Shown: positions 31,826 to 39,093 of the stretch, piece by piece | Position numbering within the stretch: the stretch's first letter is position 1 | Layout: every line of letters begins with the position of its first letter | Origin: Demequinaceae bacterium | GTDB lineage: Bacteria; Actinomycetota; Actinomycetes; Actinomycetales; Demequinaceae | Direction: 5' to 3' | Assembly: GCA_016933155.1 (NCBI GenBank) | Contig: JAFGBM010000006.1 | Span: 20,218 to 84,217, forward strand | Length of the DNA: 64,000 bases | Notes under the pieces: generated by a model | Told to the model about the DNA's origin: nothing | The model's input: the letters and a program-made list of their open reading frames with translations, nothing else | Databases searched by the model: none | Position numbers and translations under genes: made by a program

Positions 31826-32875
31826 ATGGTGATCGTGAGGACGGATTCGGTTGACAGGATCGCTCGACCCCTGGAGAGGCGTCGACGAGCCTCGGCCTGG
31901 CCGCGTCTGGTTCTCGGCGCCGCCATGATCACCGCCGCGCTCGGCGTCGCGGCCGAGCGATACCACTGGGAGTTGGTCGGCCCCTGGGTCATCCCGTCGA
32001 TCGCCTTCATCACCGGCCTCGCCCTCGTCTGGAGCCCCCTCGATGCGGCCTCGAGCCGGGAGGCCCGGCGACCGGACCTGGTCGTGGGGATGTTCTCCCG
32101 CGAGAACGGCGGACGGGTCGCCGTCGGGCTCGTCCTCGCCGCGTTCACCATGGTCTGGTTCTCCAAGTGGGAGTTCACCGACCAGCCCGTCCTCAGAATG
32201 GTGATCGTCTGGCCGGGAATCCTCCTCGGCGTGGCCCTGCTCTTCGCCCCGTGGTGGATGCGCCTCATCCGGCAGGTGAGCGTGGAGAGGCTGGAGCGGG
32301 TCCGGGAGTTCGAGCGGGCGGAGATCGCCGCCCATCTGCATGACTCCGTGCTCCAGACCCTCACCTTGATCCGGAAGAGTGCCGACGACCCCAAGGCGGT
32401 CGCGACGCTGGCCCGGGCCCAGGAGCGCGACCTTCGCTCCTACCTGTATCAGGGTCGCCGGAGCGAGGCCCAGTCCGTCGCGACTGCCCTTGGGGCCGCC
32501 GTCGCCCAGGTCGAGGATGCCCAGGGCATCGCCATCGAGGTCGTCTCCGTCGGGGACGCGCCCACCACCAAGCGGCTCAAGGCGGCCGTGGCCGCCGCGA
32601 AGGAGGCGACCCTCAACGCCGCCAAGCACGGGACCGAACCCATCTCGGTCTACGCGGAGCTCACGGCTGCCACCTACGAGGTGTTCATCAGAGATTCGGG
32701 CCCCGGCTTCAATCCCAAGCGCGTCCCGGCCGGGAGGCTCGGAATCAAAGAGTCGATCGTGGGCCGGGTCGCACGCCACGGGGGCACCGCCACGGTAACG
32801 TCGAAGGTGGGAAGCCCCACCGAGGTTCACCTATCGATGCCGCTCCGCGGCTCCGGCGGGAAGGAGGAGTCATGA
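31826..32875 (+). CDS. sensor histidine kinase (HisKA_3 type)
   Basis: A protein of about 349 residues with four membrane helices (about 25-45, 52-70, 96-112, 122-142), the phosphoacceptor His172 in HLHDSVLQT, and a C-terminal HATPase domain (EATLNAAKHG; RDSGPGFNP). The start is uncertain: ATG 31826 is chosen, with GTG 31820 and TTG 31784 as alternatives. It overlaps the regulator gene by four bases. With the divergent PspC gene it likely forms an envelope-stress circuit. Confidence 0.85.
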   Translation: MVIVRTDSVDRIARPLERRRRASAWPRLVLGAAMITAALGVAAERYHWELVGPWVIPSIAFITGLALVWSPLDAASSREARRPDLVVGMFSRENGGRVAVGLVLAAFTMVWFSKWEFTDQPVLRMVIVWPGILLGVALLFAPWWMRLIRQVSVERLERVREFERAEIAAHLHDSVLQTLTLIRKSADDPKAVATLARAQERDLRSYLYQGRRSEAQSVATALGAAVAQVEDAQGIAIEVVSVGDAPTTKRLKAAVAAAKEATLNAAKHGTEPISVYAELTAATYEVFIRDSGPGFNPKRVPAGRLGIKESIVGRVARHGGTATVTSKVGSPTEVHLSMPLRGSGGKEES

Positions 32876-33528
32876 ACGAGGCCATCCGTGTGGTCATCGT
32901 CGACGACCACGACGTCATCCGGGTCGGGGTCAAGCAGTCGCTGGGCGAGGGTGTCGAGGTCGTGGGGGAGGGGCGGGACGTCGAAAGCGCCATCGCCGCC
33001 ATTGCCGAGTCGAAGCCCGAGGTCGTCATCCTCGACGTCCACCTGCCGGGGGGCATGGGTGGAGGGGCGCTGGATGTGCTGGACGCCTGCCTCAAGAAGC
33101 CCGACCCTCCGACGTTCCTCGCCCTGTCGGTGTCCGACGCGGCGGAGGACGTGGTCGCGGTCGTGCGGGCGGGCGCGCGCGGGTACGTTACCAAGTCGAT
33201 TTCCGGGCCCGAGCTGACCGACGCGGTCAAACGGGTGGCGCTCGGGGACGCGGTCTTCTCGCCGAGGCTCGCGGGGTTCGTGCTCGACGCGTTCGGGGCG
33301 GCGGCCGGGGACATCGCCGTGGCCGACGAGGACCTCGACAAGCTGACGGGCCGGGAGCAGGAGGTCATGCGGTTGATCGCTCGGGGCTATTCGTATCGGG
33401 AGGTCGCGGAGAAGCTCTTCATTTCGATCAAGACGGTCGAGACGCACGTGAGCGCTGTCTTGCGGAAACTTCAGCTCTCGAGCCGGCACGAACTGGCCCA
33501 CTGGGCGGCGCAGCGCCGGATCGTCTAG
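32872..33528 (+). CDS. LuxR/NarL family response regulator
   Basis: A 218-residue regulator. The receiver domain has the acidic pair at 11-12, phosphoacceptor Asp55 (ILDVHLPGG) and Lys108; the C-terminal LuxR helix-turn-helix is LTGREQEVMRLIARGYSYRE with KTVETHVSAVLRKL. It is translationally coupled to the kinase. It is the last core gene before the accessory island. Confidence 0.93.
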   Translation: MNEAIRVVIVDDHDVIRVGVKQSLGEGVEVVGEGRDVESAIAAIAESKPEVVILDVHLPGGMGGGALDVLDACLKKPDPPTFLALSVSDAAEDVVAVVRAGARGYVTKSISGPELTDAVKRVALGDAVFSPRLAGFVLDAFGAAAGDIAVADEDLDKLTGREQEVMRLIARGYSYREVAEKLFISIKTVETHVSAVLRKLQLSSRHELAHWAAQRRIV

Positions 33529-33635
33529 GCAACATCGACAACACAGGTTGTTCTGCGATGGGATGATGATCACGTGCGATCACTCAGTCGGCGTCTGAGC
33601 CTTTCTGCGTTGGGTTGTCGGAGGGAGGTTGGTTG

Positions 33636-34769
33636 GTGCTCCAAATCACCCACCTCACATTGAGGAACTGGAAAAACTTCGGCAAGGTAGATGTTGATTT
33701 GCAGCCACGAACGTTTCTTGTTGGTCCGAATGCGGTAGGTAAGTCGAACTTCCTGGACTCGATTCGCTTTCTTCACGATCTTGCGAGTGTCGGAGGCGGT
33801 CTTCAGGCAGCAGTCGCGGCAAGAGGAAGCGTCGGCCGGTTGCGAAGTCTTGTTGCGCGGAAATACCCCGACGTTGTGATTGAAGTCAGCATCGAGGATA
33901 GAGAACCCGGAAGATCCTGGCGCTATCGCCTTGCTTTCGCTGGATCGGAAACCGCGAGGATCAAAGAGGAGGAAGTCTGGGAAGGAAATCGAAAAGTCCT
34001 TTCGAGACCGGATAACAAGGACGCTCAAGATCCTGAGCGTCTCGCGCAGACTGCACTTGAGCAGGTTACGTTCAACAGAGAGTTCAGAGAAATCGCTGAG
34101 TTTCTTGCCTCGGTGAGCTATCTACATTTGGTACCTCAACTCATCCGTGAGCCAGATCGTAGTATTGCTCACCGGAACGATCCCTATGGAGGAGACTTCC
34201 TGGATCGAGTTGCGCGAGTGAACAAGAGGACTCGAGAAGCAAGGCTCCGAAGAATAGAAAAGGCGCTCAGAGCTGCGGTCCCCCAGTTGTCAGAGCTTCG
34301 ACTTGAGCAAGACACAAGGGGGGCTTTCCATCTCGAGGGCAGATACCAGAACTGGAGGCCGTACGGAGCGAGGCAGGACGAGACTGTCTTCAGTGATGGG
34401 ACGCTTAGATTGATTGGGTTGCTGTGGGCTATTGCTGATGGAGAGGCTCCGCTCCTCCTGGAGGAACCCGAGTTATCTCTTCATCCAGATGTTGTCCGCC
34501 AGATCCCGTTGATGTTGACACGAGTCACAAGAAGTCCAGCGGGTCAGCGCCAGGTGATTTTGAGTACGCATTCGATGGATTTGATCGATGATGAGGGAAT
34601 TGGTCTTGATGAAGTGCTCTTGCTGCAACCCGAAGATGGGGGGACATCCGTCAAACCGATGTCCCAGGATTCTGAGGCTGGGTGGCTGTTACAAGGGGGT
34701 TCTAGAGTGTCCGAAGTCGTTCGGCCTCGGACTCGTCCTGACTCACCTGAGCAGATTGCACTTTTCTAG
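33636..34769 (+). CDS. SMC/ABC-like AAA family ATPase (candidate defence protein)
   Basis: A 377-residue ATPase of the AAA15/AAA21 (OLD-like) group. Walker A GPNAVGKS is at 30-37, a signature-like SDGTLRLIG precedes Walker B LLLEEPELSLHP (273-284), and STHS at 310-313 is the H-loop. GTG 33636 is chosen because GAGGGAGG is well spaced seven bases upstream. The TOPRIM-like gene follows after three bases. Local GC and codon use are visibly lower than in the flanking genes, a sign of recent transfer. Such ATPase-TOPRIM pairs act in anti-phage systems (OLD/Gabija, PARIS, AbiL), but I cannot match this pair to a named type. Confidence 0.85.
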   Translation: MLQITHLTLRNWKNFGKVDVDLQPRTFLVGPNAVGKSNFLDSIRFLHDLASVGGGLQAAVAARGSVGRLRSLVARKYPDVVIEVSIEDREPGRSWRYRLAFAGSETARIKEEEVWEGNRKVLSRPDNKDAQDPERLAQTALEQVTFNREFREIAEFLASVSYLHLVPQLIREPDRSIAHRNDPYGGDFLDRVARVNKRTREARLRRIEKALRAAVPQLSELRLEQDTRGAFHLEGRYQNWRPYGARQDETVFSDGTLRLIGLLWAIADGEAPLLLEEPELSLHPDVVRQIPLMLTRVTRSPAGQRQVILSTHSMDLIDDEGIGLDEVLLLQPEDGGTSVKPMSQDSEAGWLLQGGSRVSEVVRPRTRPDSPEQIALF

Positions 34770-34772
34770 ACA

Positions 34773-35387
34773 ATGGATGCCAACGGTGTCACCGTCGCTT
34801 TTGAGGGGGAAAGCGATCGGGGCATGGTGAGCCGACTTGTCCAAGAGTTGGGTATCAAGGTGGGTATCTCCTATTGCTGTGATGGGCAGCCGAATCTATT
34901 CAGGAGGCTTCCAGGATTCAACTGCGCTGCGAGCAGATCAGTTTGGTTTGTATTCACGGATCTGGATGCAGAGTCATGTGCGCCCGATTTGGTATCCAGA
35001 GTGCTGCCGAGTCCATCAAACGGGATGGCCCTGCGTGTGGCTGTAAGAGCCACCGAGGCCTGGCTTCTTGCTGACAGGGAGAAGATGGCGGAGTGGCTAG
35101 GTGTTCGTCTCGGGTTGGTGCCAAGAGAACCGGACAGTCTAGACAACCCGAAACTTAGACTCGTCGATCTCGCCAGACAATCCCGACACCGATCACTTCA
35201 AAGTCAGCTTGTGCCATCGAGGAACAGCGGTCGCCCTGTTGGACCTGGGTACACGACGGAAATCAACCTATTTGCCCAAAAGCGCTGGAGACCCAACGTG
35301 GCCGCTCTCGTTTCTCCAAGCTTGGATCGGGCAATACGGAGCATGCGTAAGAAACTTGAGGACAGCGGAACGGAACTGTCGAACTAG
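34773..35387 (+). CDS. TOPRIM-like protein paired with the ATPase (DUF4276/RloB-like)
   Basis: A 204-residue protein. FEGESD at 10-15 (Glu11, Glu13) and FTDLDAE at 61-67 (Asp63, Asp65) fit a TOPRIM E-DxD metal site; RATEAWLLADRE at 92-103 resembles the conserved block of DUF4276-type proteins. It lacks other domains. It starts three bases after the ATPase stop and should be co-translated; the likely role is the nuclease or sensor effector. Composition is as AT-rich as the ATPase gene. Family assignment is by motif only. Confidence 0.7.
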   Translation: MDANGVTVAFEGESDRGMVSRLVQELGIKVGISYCCDGQPNLFRRLPGFNCAASRSVWFVFTDLDAESCAPDLVSRVLPSPSNGMALRVAVRATEAWLLADREKMAEWLGVRLGLVPREPDSLDNPKLRLVDLARQSRHRSLQSQLVPSRNSGRPVGPGYTTEINLFAQKRWRPNVAALVSPSLDRAIRSMRKKLEDSGTELSN

Positions 35388-35512
35388 CGTAGTCGACTTG
35401 TAGTCGAAGGCTCCTTGAAAAGACCCCTAATCCCTTCAAGGGCGAGACGTGCCCTGAGACTTGGCGATGAGCCAAGTGATTCAAATGTGGCTCTTCGCAG
35501 TCGAGAGTGTAT

Positions 35513-35799
35513 CTAGGGTGAGCGTGGCGTTGGCTGGGTAGGGGTTGAGGTCTTCCGACCTGACTCGTGCTCGGCGATCATGACGTGTGTCTTGAACACG
35601 TCGATGCGGCCCTGGCGGCCCGTCGACGCCCGTGTCGGCCACTGCTCGAACGTCGCGACTTGGAGTGGCTCGACCCCGAAGATGTCGAAGAAGTCGTTCA
35701 ACCACGACTGCGCTGCAGCGTTCTCCCGCTCCTCGCCTTACCAATCAGAGACGAGATTGCGGGCGCGTGACCGCATCTCAGTGAGGCTCGGGGGCTTGA
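35513..35799 (-). pseudogene. remnant of an MmeI-type restriction-methylase gene
   Basis: The minus strand encodes a recognisable N-terminal piece: LTEMRSRARNLVSDW, an in-frame TAA at 35740-35738, then ERENAAAQSWLNDFFDIFGV, VATFEQ, GRIDVF and IAEHESG, ending at a stop at 35515. The pattern FFDIFGV..VATFEQ..G.IDLF..LLVEHKS is typical of the N-terminus of large MmeI/type IIG modification-restriction enzymes of about 900 residues. Fewer than 100 residues remain, so the gene is dead. It lies beside the ATPase-TOPRIM pair, as expected in a decaying defence island. Confidence 0.65.
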
Positions 35800-35847
35800 A
35801 GCCGGGGTCGGCTGAGGCGCGAGATTCCTCGCGGGTTGTCTGGATTC
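35793..35847 (+). repeat. diverged direct repeat, left copy
   Basis: Starts GGCTTGAAGCCGGGGTCG and ends GCGGGTTGTCTGGATTC. It matches the right copy at 37366-37432 with an 11-12 base gap in the middle. It overlaps the 5' end of the methylase remnant. Confidence 0.5.
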
Positions 35848-35939
35848 ACAGTTGCAGAAGGCGCCGACTTGTGTCGGGAGGAGTGTCGCAATGTCATCGG
35901 CGGAGGCACGGGTCGCGCGGGCTCTGGTCGATTGATCGC
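35848..35939. other. non-coding remainder of the 35388-35939 gap
   Basis: The 552-base gap after the TOPRIM gene holds a weak stem (CCTTGAA/TTCAAGG at 35413-35441), the methylase remnant and the left repeat. In these last 92 bases I see no gene or signal. Confidence 0.4.
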
Positions 35940-36515
35940 CTACGCGAGCCCCGCCACGAACTCACGAACGCGCTGTGTCATCAGTGCTGCGGAATCCGCG
36001 TCGTAGTCCTCATACCCGTCGAACCCGAACAGGTGCGCGCTGCCCGGATACGTGAATCGCTCACACGCCCCCGCCGGAGCGAGGTTGGCGAGCGCGTCGA
36101 CCGCGGTTGCATCCACCCACGAGTCAGCCTCGGCCCAGTGGATCTGCGCCCTGAGGGCGCCCGGCCAGGCCTCGATGCCGAGCATCGCCGGCGGCAGGCA
36201 CGCGTGCATCAGCACCGCCCCGAGCGCCCCCGGACGCATGAAGGCGAGCGCCTGCGCCGACGCCGCCCCCAGCGAGAACCCCAGGTAGACCACGTCGAGC
36301 GGCAGGTTCTCGACGGCAGCCGCTCCGCGGCGGGACAGCTCGGGGATGCCGACGGCGTCGCGCTTGGCAATGCCGTCCGCGAGGATGGAGAACACCTCGC
36401 CGTCGTAGAGATCGGGCGTGGTGACGTCGTGGCCGTCGGCGCGGAGCACGTCGGCGAAGTCGAGGACCTGCTGCGTGAGGCCGAGTCCCGAGTGGAAGAG
36501 AACACAGTGAGTCAT
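35940..36515 (-). CDS. dienelactone hydrolase family protein
   Basis: A 191-residue alpha/beta hydrolase. The nucleophile elbow is GFSLGAA with Ser81, replacing the Cys of classic dienelactone hydrolase; the catalytic His is His161 in GSAHLFGF. Substrate unknown. ATG 36515 follows GGAAAGG. It diverges from a WYL/YafY regulator, a pairing seen in other actinobacteria, where the regulator presumably controls the hydrolase. Codon use differs slightly from the core genes. Confidence 0.85.
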   Translation of the reverse strand: MTHCVLFHSGLGLTQQVLDFADVLRADGHDVTTPDLYDGEVFSILADGIAKRDAVGIPELSRRGAAAVENLPLDVVYLGFSLGAASAQALAFMRPGALGAVLMHACLPPAMLGIEAWPGALRAQIHWAEADSWVDATAVDALANLAPAGACERFTYPGSAHLFGFDGYEDYDADSAALMTQRVREFVAGLA

Positions 36516-36561
36516 GATGGACCTTTCCGGTGAGTTGGTAGCCTCACGCTAGGGCACCCAG

Positions 36562-36589
36562 TTGACACCGTATTGACACCGTTTATAGA
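36562..36589 (+). promoter_or_regulatory. regulator promoter with tandem operator-like repeats
   Basis: TTGACACCGT occurs at 36562-36571 and again at 36573-36582, an 11-base phase (one helical turn). TTGACA at 36562 and TATAGA at 36584-36589 form a promoter with 16-base spacing, so the second repeat sits inside the spacer. This looks like an autoregulated promoter bound by the adjacent WYL-domain regulator. Confidence 0.6.
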
Positions 36590-36597
36590 CTCCTCCA

Positions 36598-37305
36598 ATG
36601 AACCGAAGCGAGCGCCTGTTCGCGATCGCCGAGGACCTGCGCCACGCCCACGGACGCCAGCGCACCACGTCGCAGCTGGCCGAGGCGTTCGAAGTGTCGC
36701 AGCGCACGATCAAGCGCGACATGGCCGCGCTGTACGCGTCGGGAGTGCCGCTCGTGGCGGTCGAGGGCCGCGGCGGCGGATACCAGATGCTTAGGGAGAC
36801 GCACCTCTCCCCCGTGCCGCTGACGGCGGGCGAAGCCGCGGCCGTGGTGATCGCGCTCGCGTCCCAGCCGCAGATGCCGTACAACACCGAGGGGCGGTCG
36901 GCTCTTGCCAAGATGTATGCCGCCATGTCGCCCGACCAGCGCGCCATGGCCGACGACGCCGCGAGCCGCGTATGGATGCGCACCGACGCGTCGTCCAAAC
37001 GCCCTCCCAACGCCGCCGTGCTCGACGACGCGCTGCGACGCAAGGTCGCGGTCACAATCGCCTACGCCGACGCGGACGGCAACGAGTCCCGCAGGCTCAT
37101 CGAACCCATGGCGTTCGCGCGCACGGGAGGCCACTGGTATTGCCTCGCGTGGTGTCACCTGCGTGGCGACGGCCGATGGTTCCGCCTGGACCGCGTGCGC
37201 CGGGCTTGGCCCACCACCACCCCTTGCGCGCCGCGGGATCTCACCGAGGTTTTCGGCGAGCCGCCACCCGACGCGATGCCGGCCACGCGCGTGCTGAGCA
37301 CCTGA
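36598..37305 (+). CDS. HTH/WYL (YafY-type) transcriptional regulator
   Basis: A 235-residue regulator. Residues 1-55 form a DeoR/HTH_11 winged helix (TTSQLAEAFEVSQRTIKRDM), and the rest a WYL ligand-sensing domain (SRRLIEPMAF near 160, then HWYCLAWCHLRGDGRWFRLDR). ATG 36598 lies eight bases after its -10 box, so the transcript has almost no leader. It likely controls itself and the divergent hydrolase. Confidence 0.9.
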   Translation: MNRSERLFAIAEDLRHAHGRQRTTSQLAEAFEVSQRTIKRDMAALYASGVPLVAVEGRGGGYQMLRETHLSPVPLTAGEAAAVVIALASQPQMPYNTEGRSALAKMYAAMSPDQRAMADDAASRVWMRTDASSKRPPNAAVLDDALRRKVAVTIAYADADGNESRRLIEPMAFARTGGHWYCLAWCHLRGDGRWFRLDRVRRAWPTTTPCAPRDLTEVFGEPPPDAMPATRVLST

Positions 37306-37365
37306 GTCGGTCTCGGGGCGGGCCCCACTTGAGCGGCGCAAACCTTAGCGTCCTAAGCGTCGCGG

Positions 37366-37432
37366 GGCTTCAAGCCCGGGATCGCCTGGGGTATGGGACT
37401 CCTCTTGGGGTGATCGCGGGTTGCCTGGATTC
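37366..37432 (+). repeat. diverged direct repeat, right copy
   Basis: Starts GGCTTCAAGCCCGGGATCG and ends GCGGGTTGCCTGGATTC. Together with the copy at 35793-35847 it brackets the hydrolase/WYL pair. Confidence 0.5.
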
Positions 37433-37512
37433 GCCGTAGCGGATGGGGGAGACGGGGGAAGGTTCCTCTTTCCACAGGGCCCTACGGGTGTCCGACATCA
37501 CTGGTAGACAAG

Positions 37513-37542
37513 TTGACATGAGCGGAGGAGCCTCGGTACGGT
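37513..37542 (+). promoter_or_regulatory. promoter ahead of the NYN gene
   Basis: TTGACA at 37513-37518 and TACGGT at 37537-37542, spacing 18. The start near 37549 is only a few bases before the terminator hairpin below. Confidence 0.5.
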
Positions 37543-37554
37543 CGTCTCATAACT

Positions 37555-37588
37555 CCCTGCCGTCCTCCGGGACTGGCAGGGCTTTTTT
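37555..37588 (+). terminator. intrinsic terminator upstream of the NYN gene
   Basis: CCCTGCC at 37555-37561 pairs with GGCAGGG at 37575-37581; GTCC/GGAC extends the stem inward around a TCCG loop with one bulged T; TTTTTT follows at 37583-37588. It is the clearest U-tract terminator on the plus strand of the window, and it stands between a promoter and the gene at 37601. Confidence 0.8.
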
Positions 37589-37600
37589 CCCGGACATGTG

Positions 37601-38197
37601 ATGGCCGGCAAGACGCGCAAGGTTGCGCTTGTCGTCGACTACCAGAACATCCACCTGGTGGGTCACGGGCTGTTCTACGGTGACGGTCGGCCCAAACACG
37701 AGACGCTCATTGAACCGGGGCGCTTCGCGGATCGAGTCCTGGAACGGCGGGCTGCCGACTGGCGCGAAGATCCGCCGCCCGATGACGTGCTGCACAGCGT
37801 GTACGTCTACCGCGGCCAGCCAAGCAACCGGGTCGATCCCGTCGCCTACGCGCGCAACCAGGCACAGGCGGCACAGTGGACGCGTGACAACCGCGTAATC
37901 GTCCAGCATCGTCCCCTGACCTATCGGGACGATGTGGTGCACGAGAAGGGCATCGACGTGCTCGTGGCCCTCAAGTTCGTGGAGCTCGCGATGAGCTCGG
38001 TCTACGACGTGGTGATCCTATGCAGCCACGACAGCGACCTGGACCCCGCCGTCGAGCACGCCATCCGTCGAGGAAGCTGCAAGATCGAGACTGCAGGCTG
38101 GATGGGGGCATATGTGCCCAAAGGCGGAAAGAGCCTGTGGCACACGGGCTTGGACGCTGATGACTTCGACGCCTGTCGGGATCCGCGCCAGTACTAG
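37601..38197 (+). CDS. NYN/PIN-like domain protein (putative RNase)
   Basis: A 198-residue protein of the NYN (DUF88/LabA-like) group of PIN-fold nucleases. Acidic site residues are seen in VVDYQNI (Asp13, Asn16), in EKGIDVLVAL and in CSHDSDLDPAVE. No partner antitoxin gene is adjacent. ATG 37601 gives MAGKTRK; a GTG one codon earlier is possible. It is preceded directly by an intrinsic terminator, which would limit its expression. Confidence 0.85.
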   Translation: MAGKTRKVALVVDYQNIHLVGHGLFYGDGRPKHETLIEPGRFADRVLERRAADWREDPPPDDVLHSVYVYRGQPSNRVDPVAYARNQAQAAQWTRDNRVIVQHRPLTYRDDVVHEKGIDVLVALKFVELAMSSVYDVVILCSHDSDLDPAVEHAIRRGSCKIETAGWMGAYVPKGGKSLWHTGLDADDFDACRDPRQY

Positions 38198-38242
38198 TCT
38201 TCTGGTACCGGGGTTGGTTCGAATGTGGCAAGGTGGGGAACC

Positions 38243-38896
38243 GTGGATATCGGCGTGCTGACCGTCGTCGCAGCCAGTCTTGTTGCGATGTCTGTGGTCG
38301 CCTGGTACCGGGTGATCGCCCGTCACGACGAGACCGAGGGGCGCGGCTTTCGCGTCGGGGTCGCGGGTATGCTTTCCGTCCTGGCGTTCATCGCCGGGTA
38401 TTTCGAGGTCTCTCACCATCTCCGCCAGCAGCTCGCCACCGAGGCGCTCGGAGTCCTGTCCGACGTCGACGGGATCAGCGCCGACTGCGAGCGACTCACC
38501 GAGGGCCTTCTCAACCTCAGCCAGTACCAGGGCTACGTCTACTTCGATGGAACCAACGTCGCCCACCTCAGACGGCAGGTCTGCCACAACCTGTGGGACT
38601 ACGCCCACGGTGGCCAGGCGAACCCCACCGAGGATCAGATCCTCGCGGTGCACGTCGTGGGGCACGAGGCCATGCACATCAACGGCATCCGCACGGAGTC
38701 GGTCGCCGAGTGCACGGCCGTGCAACTCAACCACCTCATCGCCGAGGAGCTCGGGGCGACACCGGAGGAGGCCCGGGAATTGCAGCGGCGATACTTCGAG
38801 GATCTCTACCCGCGCCAGCGCAGCAACTACATCTCGAGCGAGTGCCGCGAGGGGGGCGACCTCGACATCTTTCCCGACCGGACCGAGTTCCCCTAG
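38243..38896 (+). CDS. membrane-anchored HExxH protein, function unknown
   Basis: A 217-residue protein with two membrane helices (about 4-22 and 38-54) and a soluble domain. HEAMH at 141-145 is a perfect HExxH zinc-peptidase motif, followed by ESVAEC (Glu152, Glu156), the kind of acidic residue that can be a third ligand. Four cysteines (82, 114, 157, 201) could form disulfides outside the cell. GTG 38243 is preferred over GTG 38225. I recognise no named family. Confidence 0.75.
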   Translation: MDIGVLTVVAASLVAMSVVAWYRVIARHDETEGRGFRVGVAGMLSVLAFIAGYFEVSHHLRQQLATEALGVLSDVDGISADCERLTEGLLNLSQYQGYVYFDGTNVAHLRRQVCHNLWDYAHGGQANPTEDQILAVHVVGHEAMHINGIRTESVAECTAVQLNHLIAEELGATPEEARELQRRYFEDLYPRQRSNYISSECREGGDLDIFPDRTEFP

Positions 38897-38917
38897 CGCT
38901 GGGGCCGGATACGACAA

Positions 38918-38929
38918 GGCCCCGGGGCC
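38918..38929. terminator. short GC palindrome after the HExxH gene
   Basis: GGCCCCGGGGCC, 21 bases past the stop codon, may end the transcript. The rest of the gap to 39093 shows no gene. Confidence 0.3.
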
Positions 38930-39093
38930 CGTGGCCGCGGTGGGGCTGACGGATTGGGTGTGAGGCGGGGGTTCAGGGGGGTGGGGGGTTGTGGTGTCGG
39001 GCTGATGTCCACAGGTTGGGGTGGTCGCACGCCTATCCACAAATACGGACATTCTGGATATTCATGTCAGGGGGTTGTGGTTGGGTGGGTGGT

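Noticed and set aside
37555..38197. type III toxin-antitoxin system
   Set aside because: There is a terminator before a nuclease gene, but no tandem antitoxin RNA repeats, and NYN proteins are not ToxN-like. Kept only as an attenuator-type observation.
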